Assembly (NCBI GenBank): GCA_021325145.1
Contig: JAJPHR010000023.1
Location: forward strand, 62,001 to 126,000
DNA length: 64,000 nucleotides
Direction of reading: 5' to 3'
Source of the DNA: Verrucomicrobiota bacterium
Lineage (GTDB): Bacteria; Verrucomicrobiota; Verrucomicrobiia; Limisphaerales; Pedosphaeraceae
Both the position numbers and the translations under genes were made by a program. The notes beneath the pieces were generated by a model. That model had not been told where the DNA came from, made no database searches, and was given only the letters and a program-made list of their open reading frames with translations. Positions 1 through 9,860 of this stretch are shown here, piece after piece; the first letter of the stretch is position 1; every line of letters begins with the position of its first letter.

Positions 1-158
1 TTGCTCACCTTGGCATCGTGAGTCGTGCCCATGAATTGTGGAATGATGGTGGCGGCCAGAATACCAAGGATTACCACCACCACCATGATTTCAATCAGGG
101 TGAACGCTTCCAGGCGGGTCCTGGAAGTGGGCTCTGTTTCCGGCAAACGTGTTTTCAT
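1..158 (-). CDS. gspG: Type II secretion major pseudopilin (GspG-like), N-terminal part
   Basis: The minus-strand reading frame starts at ATG 158 and runs off the left edge of the window, so only about 52 codons are present. The visible part is a short charged leader followed by the type III prepilin signature EAFTLIEIMVVVVILGILAA, with the +5 glutamate that pseudopilins need for assembly. A prepilin peptidase would cut before the phenylalanine; the residue before the cut is Ala instead of the usual Gly. After the hydrophobic helix comes IIPQFMG, as in GspG. The gene follows gspE and gspF on the same strand with a 38-bp gap, the usual order in type II secretion operons. A type IVa pilin-like protein is the alternative; the missing C-terminal domain would decide. 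Confidence 0.85.
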   Translation of the reverse strand, partial: MKTRLPETEPTSRTRLEAFTLIEIMVVVVILGILAATIIPQFMGTTHDAKVS

Positions 159-196
159 ATCGGTTTCCTTCTTATGTTTTGATTCCGGCAGTTCGA

Positions 197-1447
197 TTAA
201 TGTATGGCCCGGCTCATCTTGAAGATGGGCAGCAATAAGGCGATGACCATGAACCCGACCAAAGATCCCACCACCAGGATCAAGGCCGGGGCCAGCAGCG
301 AGATAAGCGTTTTCGTCCGCCCGCGCATGTGGCGTTCCTCGATATCCGCCACCTTCAGAAGCATTTCGTCCAGTTTGCCGCTCTCCTCACCCACGTTGAT
401 CATTTGGATTGCAGTGCGCGGGAAAATGCCCAATTTGCGCAGTGGCGCCGCAAGCGAATCACCGCCGCGAGTCTCCTCCGCCACTTGTGCGATCAATCTG
501 GCCAGCACGATGTTGCCGATGGTGTTCTCAACGATCTTCAGCGCCGGCAGCAGCGATACGCCGCTACGCACGAGCGTCCCCAGCGTCCTGGCGAAACGGC
601 TTAGGGCAGAGGCGCGAAAGACTCCGCCCAAAACGGGCAGCCGCAATTTCGCCCGGTCCCAGAATTCAGCCCCGGCCGGGGTGCGAAAGAACCACCAAAG
701 GCCGCCGCTTGTACCCATGACGGCGACCAGGATCATGAACCAGTGCTGGTGAAGCGCGGCACTAACCGCCAGGAGAATCCGCGTCGGCAGTGGCAGTACC
801 GTGAGCATTTCCTGGAGCATCGTGAACAGCTTGGGCAGCACCACCGTCAGCAGCACGGTGATGGTTATGACTCCGAAACCAAGCACAAACGCCGGGTAAG
901 CGACAGCCGCTTTCACTTCGCCGCGGATCTCGTCTTCGTGTTCGAGCAGGCTGGACAAATCGGCCATCACTTTCGGCAGTGCACCCGCTTCTTCGCCCAC
1001 CTTCACCATGCTGACGTACAATTTGCTGAATGATTTGGGATGTTCCTCCATTGCCCCGGAAAGCGACGCGCCCTTGCGAACCGCTTCGGAGATTTGCATT
1101 ACCATTTTTTTCAGGGCGGGATTCTCTTCCTCTTCGCCAAGCCCTTCCAGCGCCTGAGGAATGGGAATGGCCGCACCAAGCAGCGCGCTCATCTCGCGCG
1201 TGAAAGCGGTGATTTCTTTGCGGCTGACCCAGTTGCCCAGGCGGGCAGGAGACGGATGCGTGCCTTGTTCCTTGGATTCCAGATTGGCCGCCGCTTGGGC
1301 CGGCTCGGCGGCGCAGCTTTCCAGGTTCGACGGGAAGAGACCGCGCTTGCCCAGAAGTTGAAGCGCTGTCCGGCGATCCGCCGCCTCGATTACGCCCTCG
1401 ACAGGGCTGCCGCTTCCTTCGATGGCTTGATATCGGAAGGCGCTCAT
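197..1447 (-). CDS. gspF: Type II secretion inner-membrane platform protein GspF
   Basis: The polytopic platform protein of the type II secretion/type IV pilus machinery, which couples the GspE ATPase to pseudopilin assembly. The frame is open upstream to 1774, but the start at 1447 (MSAFRYQAIEG) is chosen because it begins like the family and its ATG overlaps the gspE stop by 4 nt (ATGA). The 416-residue product is the normal size. It shows an N-terminal cytoplasmic region, a first GspF domain (FTREMSALLGAAIPIPQAL), a transmembrane pair in the middle, a second GspF repeat (ALSRFARTLGTLVRSGVSLL) and a C-terminal membrane helix (LISLLAPALILVVGSLVGF). Translational coupling to gspE is likely. 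Confidence 0.95.
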   Translation of the reverse strand: MSAFRYQAIEGSGSPVEGVIEAADRRTALQLLGKRGLFPSNLESCAAEPAQAAANLESKEQGTHPSPARLGNWVSRKEITAFTREMSALLGAAIPIPQALEGLGEEEENPALKKMVMQISEAVRKGASLSGAMEEHPKSFSKLYVSMVKVGEEAGALPKVMADLSSLLEHEDEIRGEVKAAVAYPAFVLGFGVITITVLLTVVLPKLFTMLQEMLTVLPLPTRILLAVSAALHQHWFMILVAVMGTSGGLWWFFRTPAGAEFWDRAKLRLPVLGGVFRASALSRFARTLGTLVRSGVSLLPALKIVENTIGNIVLARLIAQVAEETRGGDSLAAPLRKLGIFPRTAIQMINVGEESGKLDEMLLKVADIEERHMRGRTKTLISLLAPALILVVGSLVGFMVIALLLPIFKMSRAIH

Positions 1448-3036
1448 TCCTGCAAATCTCCCGAGGAAACGCGCAGGATTTCCTCCAGCGTGGTTATTCC
1501 TTCCGCCGCCTTGCGCAACGCATCCTGGTGCATCGTGATCATGGTTTTTTGCGCGGCGGCTTTGAGTTCGGCATTGGATCGTTTTTGAAGGATCAGTTCC
1601 CGGAGTTCGGGCATAACGGGCAAAAGTTCGAAGATGCCAACCCGGCCGCGGTAACCGGTGCCGCGGCATTCTTCGCAGCCTATCCCTTGAAAAAAGGGCC
1701 CTGCCAGGCGTTGTGCGCCGAGGGCCTCCATTTTCTCGCGCACGCCGGTAGCCACCTCGGTTTGCGCGCGGCAATGCAGACAGATTCGGCGAACCAACCG
1801 CTGCGCCAGCACGCCTTCGAGCGATGATGAAATCAAAAACGCCTCGACGCCCATGTCGATCAAGCGGGTGACCGCGCCGGTGGAATCGTTGGTGTGCAGT
1901 GTGCTGAAGACCTGATGCCCGGTGAGTGCCGCGCGGATGGCGATCTCCGCCGTTTCGGAATCGCGGATTTCGCCGACCATCACGACATCGGGATCCTGGC
2001 GCAGGATGGCGCGCAGACCGGTCGCAAAAGTAAAGTTACGGCTGGGCCGCACCGGGATTTGCGCCACGCCCGTCAGTTCGTATTCCACCGGGTCTTCGAT
2101 GGTTAGAATTTTGAGTTCCGGGGAATAGATACTCTGCAGGATCGAATAGAGCGTCGTGGTTTTGCCGCTGCCGGTCGGGCCGGTGGTCAGGAACAGTCCG
2201 TGCGGCTTCTCCACCAATCGGCTCAGCAAAGCGGCCCGCTCCGAGTCCAGCCCCAATTCCTGCGCGGTCAGCAGCTTGGTGTTCTTTTCCAGCAACCGCA
2301 TGACGAGGCTTTCCCCGTAAATGGTCGGCATGGTTCCCACCCGGATGTCCACGCGCGCGCCTCGGTGATGGATTTGGATATGGCCGTCCTGTGGCAGGAA
2401 TCGCTCGGCGATGTTCATGTCTGCCATGATTTTGATGCGTGAGACCAGGGCGGCGTGAAGTTGCTTGGGGGGCGGTGGTTTCTCCTGTAACAGGCCGTCA
2501 ATTCGGTACCGCAACTGAAGCGTTTGTTCAAAAGGAACCAGGTGAATGTCGCTGGCCCGCTCGCGCAGGGCAGTGGAGATGATCAGGTTGACGAGGTTGA
2601 TGACGGTCGGTTCATTCGCCTCGACTTCAATATCGTGGAGATTCTTGCTCTCGACCGTTGCGGCGCGTTCCGGGTGCAGGTTCTCGATCATCTGCTCCAC
2701 CGTCACCTGGTAACATTCCGCGATCTTCTCCAACACGTCCGGCGCGGCCGCGGGCGACTCCTGCACTTCCAAGCCGCTCAGCAGCCGGATGTCATCGATG
2801 ACGCGCTGATTGCCCGGGTCGGCAGTCGCGATGTGAATGGTGCCATTCTGGATTTCAAAGGGCAGAATTCGGTGCCGCTTCACGAACTCGGAGGGGAGGA
2901 CGCGCATCGCTTCCGGCGATACCTTTAACCGCGCCAAGCTCCCGGCCCGGCTGGGTGAAAGCGAGGGTTCAGCCGGTTCGGCATCCTGTGGCAGCCGGTC
3001 CAGATTTCCCCCTGGTGCTCCTTTAGATTCGATCAT
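1444..3036 (-). CDS. gspE: Type II secretion/type IV pilus assembly ATPase GspE
   Basis: The hexameric secretion ATPase that powers pseudopilus assembly at the cytoplasmic face of the inner membrane. At 530 residues it is typical of GspE/PilB. The N-terminal MshEN-like domain (VLPSEFVKRHRILPF) precedes the ATPase core with Walker A GPTGSGKTTTLY, an Asp box, a Walker B region around VVMVGEIRDSETAEIA and the His box STLHTNDS. A four-cysteine zinc module (CLHC...CEEC) sits near residues 430-460, as in GspE. The ATG at 3036 fits the family N-terminus. It is the first gene of a minus-strand gspE-gspF-gspG operon. Confidence 0.97.
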   Translation of the reverse strand: MIESKGAPGGNLDRLPQDAEPAEPSLSPSRAGSLARLKVSPEAMRVLPSEFVKRHRILPFEIQNGTIHIATADPGNQRVIDDIRLLSGLEVQESPAAAPDVLEKIAECYQVTVEQMIENLHPERAATVESKNLHDIEVEANEPTVINLVNLIISTALRERASDIHLVPFEQTLQLRYRIDGLLQEKPPPPKQLHAALVSRIKIMADMNIAERFLPQDGHIQIHHRGARVDIRVGTMPTIYGESLVMRLLEKNTKLLTAQELGLDSERAALLSRLVEKPHGLFLTTGPTGSGKTTTLYSILQSIYSPELKILTIEDPVEYELTGVAQIPVRPSRNFTFATGLRAILRQDPDVVMVGEIRDSETAEIAIRAALTGHQVFSTLHTNDSTGAVTRLIDMGVEAFLISSSLEGVLAQRLVRRICLHCRAQTEVATGVREKMEALGAQRLAGPFFQGIGCEECRGTGYRGRVGIFELLPVMPELRELILQKRSNAELKAAAQKTMITMHQDALRKAAEGITTLEEILRVSSGDLQE

Positions 3037-3314
3037 CTGCGGGCAATGGCCTTGTTATCGATTCACAACAACGGCGCTTTCAACGGGCACCCTGAAAACA
3101 CAGAATGCCTGCGTCAAAATGCTTCCACCGAACGGGCTGGATTTTAAAAGTAGACACTGAATGGACGAAAAAGTTTCAAAAAAGATTCATATCATATTGA
3201 TGGACCTCTGGTTAAACGCTGTTGGATGGTTTTTGGTTCGGAAAAAGCAGCGATAAACTATTCGAAGAAAGTGCTTGCGCACTGGCTGCTTCGGCCTTAG
3301 CCTCAAGCTGTGAT

Positions 3315-3399
<85 letters not shown>

Positions 3400-3400
3400 T

Positions 3401-3426
3401 CCCCAGAATTCATTCTGGGGATTTTT
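3401..3426 (+). terminator. Rho-independent terminator after tRNA-fMet
   Basis: A perfect 9-bp inverted repeat (CCCCAGAAT / ATTCTGGGG) with a 2-nt loop, followed by ATTTTTG, begins 9 nt after the tRNA CCA end. Confidence 0.85.
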
Positions 3427-3488
3427 GTTGGTGAAGGCTGGCTGACCGTGCGCCTTCTCCAATGACAAGGCGCTGACCCGGTTGGGCT

Positions 3489-4880
3489 TTATGTGGCGGA
3501 CAGCGGCGCGAAAACCGCTTCCGTCATTCCGTGGATAATCTTCTTGTCCGCTGGGCAGACCGTGGCGAGAACGCCGCCAAGTTCAGCACGGGCTGCATCC
3601 CCGTCGCCAATCACGAAATAGTACGGGCACAGGCGGACGCGTCCCGGCATGGGCACAATCTGGTTTCGCGCGAAGTCAAACCACTGGAAATCGACCAGGC
3701 TTGGCTTTTCGTAACGCTGCAGGATGTAGGGCGAAGTGCCGAAGTGGGCCAGGGCAGTGTCCACGGCTGCCGACCAGTCCGAGTGCGAAAGATCGCTGCC
3801 CAGGAACACACCGCGCGCTCCCCAAGCCTTGGGAGAGAAGCCGGAGACTTTCAGAATCAGTTCGCGTTCGCGCTGGGACAGTCCTTTGAGCTGGTTCCAG
3901 TCGGTTAGATTTAGTTCGGGAATCGCCGCGTGCGGAGGCAGAGGGGACGGATCAACCACCCAACTGTACGGCACAAGCTGAAGCATCCGATTCAGAAAGC
4001 CTTCGCCCAATTCCTGACGCCAGTAGCCGCGCAAATTGCGATTCCACAAGAGCGCGAAAAGCATTTTCTCTTCGAATATCGGCTTGGGCGGCGGTGTAAG
4101 CCGGATGCGTTTCTCTCGGGCCAACTCGAACAGCGCGGGCGCGGACGGCACGTTCGCGGTGTCGAATAATTCGAAGAAGCGATAAACGGCATCGCCGTCC
4201 GCGGGTTGTTTGAAGTTTGCATCCTGAATCTGGAACCGCCCGTTATTGGGCTGGCGGCTCATCCAATCCATTTCGGGGCGATAGGTCGCCGATTCTTCGG
4301 AGATGATAACGTGAACGTGAGGCGCAGCGCCGAAAATTCCCGAGAATCCGCGCAACATTCCGTCTGCTCCACCGAGGACATCAAGGCCCAGTTGCGAATA
4401 GGTTTGGTTCAGCCAGGCCGTCAGCCCGATTCCGCCGGGAACGCTATCGAGCTCCGTGATCCTAAGCCCGCTCTCGGTGATTAGCAGGTCGGGCCGAATG
4501 ACGCGGGGCCATTCGTTTTTGAAGGCGGCGGACCGTTGCAAGGCTATGAGTTCGCTCGGTTTGCCTTGATCGAGCCAGGCTGCCACCCAGGGTGGCTGTT
4601 TGCCTTCGATGCTCAAACGATACAGCCGGTTGACTGCTTTGTTGAACTGTAACAGGACCCGCCCGAGTTTCTCGATTTCCTGGACAAGTTCGGCTTTCAA
4701 CCGCAGCGGGGTGGGGGAGATACGCCATTCGTGGCCGGCGAAGAGTCCGCCGCTGGGGATGTTCTCGCGGATGAAACGGGCACGATCGGCGGCAATGTCT
4801 TCCATGGTTGGTGAGGTGACGGCACTCATGCCTTGGGTCGGATGGATTTGCTGGTTTGGGCAATGAAACGGCATGAACAC
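3489..4880 (-). CDS. Conserved hypothetical protein, possibly ATP-grasp-like
   Basis: A soluble protein of up to 463 residues with no signal peptide. I do not recognise a named family. The stretch PDLLITESGLRITELDSVPG followed by GIGLTAWLNQTY resembles the glutamate-containing metal/ATP-binding segment of ATP-grasp enzymes (ITELDSVPGG), and the C-terminal region has ILQRYEKP and RVRLCPYYFV, also seen in such folds. The activity is therefore only a guess (an ATP-dependent carboxylate ligase). The longest start is at 4880; ATG codons at 4829 (MSAVTSP) and 4805 are plausible alternatives, and no clear ribosome site separates them. It stands alone between tRNA-fMet and proA. Confidence 0.82.
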   Translation of the reverse strand: MFMPFHCPNQQIHPTQGMSAVTSPTMEDIAADRARFIRENIPSGGLFAGHEWRISPTPLRLKAELVQEIEKLGRVLLQFNKAVNRLYRLSIEGKQPPWVAAWLDQGKPSELIALQRSAAFKNEWPRVIRPDLLITESGLRITELDSVPGGIGLTAWLNQTYSQLGLDVLGGADGMLRGFSGIFGAAPHVHVIISEESATYRPEMDWMSRQPNNGRFQIQDANFKQPADGDAVYRFFELFDTANVPSAPALFELAREKRIRLTPPPKPIFEEKMLFALLWNRNLRGYWRQELGEGFLNRMLQLVPYSWVVDPSPLPPHAAIPELNLTDWNQLKGLSQRERELILKVSGFSPKAWGARGVFLGSDLSHSDWSAAVDTALAHFGTSPYILQRYEKPSLVDFQWFDFARNQIVPMPGRVRLCPYYFVIGDGDAARAELGGVLATVCPADKKIIHGMTEAVFAPLSAT

Positions 4881-4980
4881 CGTGTCCGCCCGCTGCCGCC
4901 CGCGTGATTTTGTGCTTTCAATCTGAGTTGTTCAAAAGGTCCGATTCTGAATGTTGACCCTGTGCGTGGCCGTGTGTCCA

Positions 4981-6279
4981 TCAGGTCCGCACCTGCCCCT
5001 GGCCAAACCCGATCCATTTATAGGTCGTGAGTTCCTCGAGGCCCATTGGTCCCCGCGCTCCGATCTTGTCGGTGCTGATTCCAATTTCCGCGCCCATGCC
5101 GAACTCGCCGCCATCCGTGAAGCGGGTCGAGGCGTTCCAATATACGGTCGCCGAATCCACTTCATTCAAAAACCTCTTCGCCATGGCTTCGTCGCGTGTC
5201 ACGATGCTGTCCGAGTGCGCCGAACCGTAGTGATTGATGTGATCGATTGCTCCCTTGACGCCGTCAACGATTCGCACTGCGAGAATCAAGTCCAGGTATT
5301 CCGCGTACCAATCCTCCTCGGTGGCGCGTTTTATCCCGGAAATGGCGGGATTGGATTTAAAGAGCATCTCGGCTTCCGCATCGACTCGAAGTTCGACTTT
5401 TTGATCGATCAACCGCCGCCCGATCAAGGGCAGAAATGTCGCGGCAATTTTTCGGTCAACGAGGAGCGTTTCGATGGCATTGCAAACGCCGGGCCGCTGG
5501 CACTTGGCATTCACTACGATGTCTTCCGCCATCTTGAAATCGGCGTCGGCATCCACATAAACATGGCAGACGCCCTTGTAATGTTTGATGACCGGCACTT
5601 TCGAGTTCTCGGCCACGGCACGGATGAGGCCCTCGCCGCCGCGCGGCATGCATAGATCGACATATTGGGTCAGCGAGAGCAATTCCTTGATTGCTTCGCG
5701 ATCCGTGGTGGGCACTACTTGAATGGCGTGTTCCGGGAATGCCGGCAAACTTTGCCTGGCCGCCGCGAGCATTACCTGGGCGATGGCTTGGTTAGAATGA
5801 ATCGCTTCCTTGCCGCCGCGCAGGATGGTTGCGTTGCCGGACTTGAAGCACAGGCTGGCGGCGTCGGCGGTCACGTTCGGGCGCGACTCGTAGATGATGA
5901 CAATGACGCCGATGGGCGTGCTGATTTTTTGGAGGCGCAAGCCATTTGGCCGGACGCGGTCGTCGAGGATTTTTCCGATCGGGTCCGGGAGCGCGGCCAC
6001 TTCCCGCAAGCCTTTGGCCATGCTGCTGATGCGCTTCTCATCGAGCTTGAGACGGTCGAGCATGGCCGACGAAAGCCCCATTTGCGCCCCCGCCGCCATG
6101 TCTTTGAGGTTGGCTTCCTTGATGGCGGGGCCGTTGCGTTCGAGCGCGTCCGCCATGGCGAGGAGACATTCGTTCTTCTGCGCGGTTGTGAATTTGGCCA
6201 GTTCCCGCGAGGCGGTTTTGGCCTGCTTCGCGAGGTCCATCATTTGTTCCCGTAAATTCACAGCGCCAAAGTAAGCCAA
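4981..6279 (-). CDS. proA: Glutamate-5-semialdehyde dehydrogenase (gamma-glutamyl phosphate reductase)
   Basis: Catalyses the NADPH-dependent reduction of L-glutamyl 5-phosphate to glutamate 5-semialdehyde, the second step of proline synthesis. The 432-residue length is normal for ProA. Recognisable segments are IGVIVIIYESRPNVT in the cofactor domain, the GNATILRGGKEAIHSN loop, the catalytic cysteine in HYKGVCHVYVD, and the C-terminal DKIGARGPMGLEELTTYKW motif. The start MAYFGAVNLREQMMDLAKQA is a usual N-terminus. proB, its usual partner, is not adjacent. Confidence 0.97.
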   Translation of the reverse strand: MAYFGAVNLREQMMDLAKQAKTASRELAKFTTAQKNECLLAMADALERNGPAIKEANLKDMAAGAQMGLSSAMLDRLKLDEKRISSMAKGLREVAALPDPIGKILDDRVRPNGLRLQKISTPIGVIVIIYESRPNVTADAASLCFKSGNATILRGGKEAIHSNQAIAQVMLAAARQSLPAFPEHAIQVVPTTDREAIKELLSLTQYVDLCMPRGGEGLIRAVAENSKVPVIKHYKGVCHVYVDADADFKMAEDIVVNAKCQRPGVCNAIETLLVDRKIAATFLPLIGRRLIDQKVELRVDAEAEMLFKSNPAISGIKRATEEDWYAEYLDLILAVRIVDGVKGAIDHINHYGSAHSDSIVTRDEAMAKRFLNEVDSATVYWNASTRFTDGGEFGMGAEIGISTDKIGARGPMGLEELTTYKWIGFGQGQVRT

Positions 6280-6513
6280 AATCGGAAAGATGAAAGGTAG
6301 AAAATCGGGGCGTTAACGGAGCCTTCCATCACACCTGTCAATTGGCTGTCATGCTTCGATGTTGCTGATTCTCAGAAGGTTGTGAGCCGCAGTCCAGGAT
6401 TGACAACGGGCGATCTAAAATGCTAGTAGTTTCCAGCGCCTCGGGCTTGGGCGCTTTTCGTCCGCAAACACCACGTCTGAGAAATCAGTGTGAGCTCTCG
6501 TAAGGAAGTCTTT

Positions 6514-7539
6514 ATGGGCTGCATGAGGATACCCATTTTGCTGCTGGCGGTCGCAATTTGTTCCGGTTGTGCAACGGCTCATCACACCCAGAGATTAGCC
6601 GACGTGGGGCGTGACCAGTTTGTGTGCCGGACTGGCGTGGTTGCCGCTCCACCCCTCGATAGTAGCCAAGCGCCCGGTACTCGACCGAGTATTCTCAATT
6701 TAAATTTGCGATGCGATAAGGAATTAAGAACTGCCTTTTGGGATCCGGGGGAGGCGCACGGGCTGACCCTGGCTGGGGAAGATAGCAACTCCGGCGCGAC
6801 GCCGGAGCCTGCGACCGAAACAAACCCATTTTCGAAGTCCTACTGGAAACTTGTTTTGGCGGATGTCAAAGAGACGTTCACAGCGCCGGCTCGCTGGGAC
6901 AAACGGGACTGGCTCATTTTCGGCGGCGTGGTGGCTGGCATTGGCACGGTGGCGGTCTTCGACGAGGACATCCAGCGGGCCGTGCAAAGGAATCGCAATG
7001 GCACCTTGAACGACATCTCCAATGCCATTCAACCCTTCGGCCAGGAGTACGTTCCCGGCGTCCTCGGAGCATTTTACCTCGGCGGCGCGTTTTTCAATGA
7101 CGAGCGGGCAAAGGTGGTGGCTTTGGATGGGGCTTCGGCAAGTATCATCGCTTCCGGGCTGATTCTTTATCCGCTCAAGTATGCGGTTGGCCGGAGCCGC
7201 CCGGGTGACAACCGCGGCGCCTATCACTTTCAACCGTTCGGAGGCAGCGATTCATTTCCTTCGGGCCACACCACGGAAGCATTCGTGTTGGCGACCGTCA
7301 TTGCGGAACATTACGATTCGATTTGGATCAAAATCGGCTCCTACGGGGTGGCCAGCATGGTCGGCTACGCGCGAATGAACAACAATTATCATTGGGCGTC
7401 GGACGTTCTGGCGGGCGCGGCTATTGGCACCTTTGTCAGCCACGTGGTGGTCCACTACAACCAAAAACACTGGAGGGTGGCCTTTCAGCCAATCATCGGG
7501 CCGAATCTGCAAGGTGGCCAGTTCACCTACCGTTTTTAA
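6514..7539 (+). CDS. PAP2-family phosphatase, predicted lipoprotein
   Basis: A type 2 phosphatidic acid phosphatase-like enzyme, acting on lipid-linked or soluble phosphate esters at the cell surface. A GTG at 6490 could start the frame, but the ATG at 6514 has AAGGAAG at 6502-6508 with 5-nt spacing and is preferred. The N-terminus MGCMRIPILLLAVAICSGCA is a signal with a lipobox-like Cys, though the Cys at -3 is unusual. The three phosphatase motifs are present in order: KYAVGRSRPGD (KX6RP), SFPSGHTTEA (PSGH) and RMNNNYHWASD (RX5HX3D). About 110 residues lie between the signal and the enzyme domain. The substrate cannot be told. Confidence 0.93.
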   Translation: MGCMRIPILLLAVAICSGCATAHHTQRLADVGRDQFVCRTGVVAAPPLDSSQAPGTRPSILNLNLRCDKELRTAFWDPGEAHGLTLAGEDSNSGATPEPATETNPFSKSYWKLVLADVKETFTAPARWDKRDWLIFGGVVAGIGTVAVFDEDIQRAVQRNRNGTLNDISNAIQPFGQEYVPGVLGAFYLGGAFFNDERAKVVALDGASASIIASGLILYPLKYAVGRSRPGDNRGAYHFQPFGGSDSFPSGHTTEAFVLATVIAEHYDSIWIKIGSYGVASMVGYARMNNNYHWASDVLAGAAIGTFVSHVVVHYNQKHWRVAFQPIIGPNLQGGQFTYRF

Positions 7540-7552
7540 ACAACCACACGCC

Positions 7553-9634
7553 TCACGGCGCGATAACGCGGTAGAATCGCGCCGGGAACTGCGCGGCGTT
7601 GGTGTCGGTGAAAGTAAAGGAGCTGCTGCCGGGCAGGAGCGAGCCGATTTGGACCCACCCCGCGGGATCGGCCGGGTTTGGGTTCGCCTCGATCAAGACG
7701 GTTTGGACCACAGGGCCAGGCTGCTGCACGGTGAATTGGAAGTTCCCGTTTGCCACTGGACCGGCTGGGCTGACCAGGGCCTTGGCCGGCACGGGGTTGG
7801 TGACAGTAACATAAACGTAGGTGAGCGGCGAAGAATTTCCCGCCGCATCCACCCCGGACACAAACCAAATGTGCGAATGGCCCGGCGTGAGGCCGGTGAT
7901 GGTCCCGTTGGTGCCCGTGATGTTCGTGACGGTGGGAACATTGACCGGCGGGCTGACGGACATGTTTCTTTCCATGATCGTGTAGCTGGTAATCGGGGAA
8001 TACAGCGGATTTTGCGAGGGTCCGGGTGCGGGATCCCACGCAAGACTGACGGACGTGGAAGTCAACCCGGTCACAAACAAATCCGGCGGACCGTGCGGAG
8101 CCGTGGTGGTGGCCGCCACGGCCGGACCGTAGCCTGAGGTCCCGCCGGGGCCGCTGGCGACAACGTAATAGGTCTGGCTCGTACCTGGCGCGAGACCGGT
8201 TATGGTTATTGTGGTCCCGGTGGTGGCACCTCCGATTCCTGTATACCAGACCGTAGCGCCGCTGCCTTTCGGATCATGAAGGACGTGGCGCAGCCAGAAG
8301 CTATAGCTGACCGGCCCAACCACCGGGTCTTCTGGATCCCAGGACAAAGTCACTGAGTTGTCGGTCACGCTGACCACCGCCAGGTTCGTGGGCATGGTGG
8401 GACGCGGGTGTGCAACGGGGATGCTGAAATTCCAATCGACATAGCCGACGTAATTCGTGGCTCGTATGGTGATCGAGTTGGTTCCGATATCAGCGGCTTC
8501 CGGGGTCCATGAAATAGCGCCGCTGTAAGGGTCCACTTGCATCGTGGCGGGGCCGTTTAGGAGCACAAAGGTTGGCTGCGGATTGCCGGTGGCGCTGATC
8601 GAGGAAGTATAAGAAACCTGATAAGCAGCGTTGGTGGCGGGATATTGAGTGAAGACTGGCGGGCTGTCGGGAACGGCCAATCGCTGGCTGCGCCAGACAT
8701 CGCTTACGTCGTTGCCATTGACGTCCATGCCTCCCATCAGGATTAATCGGCCAAGGCTGTCCACGCCCATGGCGGAGGCGCTCAAACCTTCGGGCAGAGG
8801 CGTCGAAACCACCCACGAATTGGCGGCGGGATTGTAAACCTGAACTGCGCTGGTGGTGACACCGCCCGAAACCCCGCCCGCCAAGTAGATTTTGCCATCT
8901 GCCCCGAACGCCGCCGCACTCCCGGCGACTGGGATGGGCATGGGGGCCAAATGGGTCCAAGTCTTCGCCCGGACGGAATAGCGGAGCACGGTGGCAATTT
9001 CGGTCCCGTCGGTTGTATTGGTGCGTCCGCCAAAAATGTAAATCTGATTCGTGTGGTCGAAAACCGCAGGGAAATTGTATTGGGCGGTTGGGAGGCTGGC
9101 AATGGGCGTCCAGGAGTCCGAATCGGGATTGTAACTCTCGGCTGACGAAAGCGGCTGGCCGGTATCGTCCAGGCCGCCGAAGGCATAAGCGTTGCCACTC
9201 GCGTCCGGAGCATACCCCAAATAGGAACGGGGCACGCTCATGGAAGCAGGCGTCGGCATGGTGTCGCCGGAAAGGCTAAAACTGATTACCGAACTGGTGG
9301 AATTGGTGCCGTCGGTGCCGCCGTAAAGGAGGACCCCGTCGCCGGTAACCACGGCTCCCGGGGCGATGCGGACGCTGTCATAGAGCGGCGAATAGTAGGT
9401 CCAGAAACTGTTTGTGGCGGCCAAACTTATGGGGAAACTCTCGAAATAGTTATAGTCGCCGCCGATTAGAAGGTTGCTGCCATCGGAGAGGACGGCGGTG
9501 GCTGCTCCACTTATAGGTGAATCCAAAGGTGGGCCGGGGAACCAGGTGAGGGGAGAGGCCTGGAGGTTCAATACCGCCAAGCAACTTCCTCCCAGGCACA
9601 TAGCAAGCATGTTAGTTAGTTTAATCGGCTTCAT
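7553..9634 (-). CDS. Secreted Kelch-propeller and fibronectin type III protein
   Basis: A 693-residue exported protein. The N-terminus MKPIKLTNMLAMCLGGSCLA is a signal peptide. Residues about 60-330 form Kelch repeats with paired glycines (YLAGGVSGG, LILMGGMDVNGND, IYIFGGRTN). An Ig/cadherin-like linker follows (TGNPQPTFVLLNGP), then two fibronectin type III domains (about 415-510 and 515-610, e.g. VTLSWDPEDP and VSLAWDPAPG). The last 80 residues, ending FPARFYRVIAP, match a C-terminal module of secreted verrucomicrobial proteins and recur in related form at the end of the 52228-54747 product. A surface adhesion or carbohydrate-related role is inference. It converges with the PAP2 gene, 13 bp apart. 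Confidence 0.9.
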   Translation of the reverse strand: MKPIKLTNMLAMCLGGSCLAVLNLQASPLTWFPGPPLDSPISGAATAVLSDGSNLLIGGDYNYFESFPISLAATNSFWTYYSPLYDSVRIAPGAVVTGDGVLLYGGTDGTNSTSSVISFSLSGDTMPTPASMSVPRSYLGYAPDASGNAYAFGGLDDTGQPLSSAESYNPDSDSWTPIASLPTAQYNFPAVFDHTNQIYIFGGRTNTTDGTEIATVLRYSVRAKTWTHLAPMPIPVAGSAAAFGADGKIYLAGGVSGGVTTSAVQVYNPAANSWVVSTPLPEGLSASAMGVDSLGRLILMGGMDVNGNDVSDVWRSQRLAVPDSPPVFTQYPATNAAYQVSYTSSISATGNPQPTFVLLNGPATMQVDPYSGAISWTPEAADIGTNSITIRATNYVGYVDWNFSIPVAHPRPTMPTNLAVVSVTDNSVTLSWDPEDPVVGPVSYSFWLRHVLHDPKGSGATVWYTGIGGATTGTTITITGLAPGTSQTYYVVASGPGGTSGYGPAVAATTTAPHGPPDLFVTGLTSTSVSLAWDPAPGPSQNPLYSPITSYTIMERNMSVSPPVNVPTVTNITGTNGTITGLTPGHSHIWFVSGVDAAGNSSPLTYVYVTVTNPVPAKALVSPAGPVANGNFQFTVQQPGPVVQTVLIEANPNPADPAGWVQIGSLLPGSSSFTFTDTNAAQFPARFYRVIAP

Positions 9635-9860
9635 GGCGAAGCTTTATTTACAAGGTGGAGCGTAAAATGTCAATCCTGGATTGGTTACGAATGGATGAAA
9701 GGGGGCGCAATGTGGAGAGTTATGCCGCCCAATCAGTCACTGCTCATTGACCACAAGATATGGTGGACAGCCATTTGCGGCCGGCGCAGTGTTAAAAACG
9801 TGAGACGAGAAAGGCTACGGACTTAATACCCAGTATATGTCAAGCGCCTGAAGATCGACC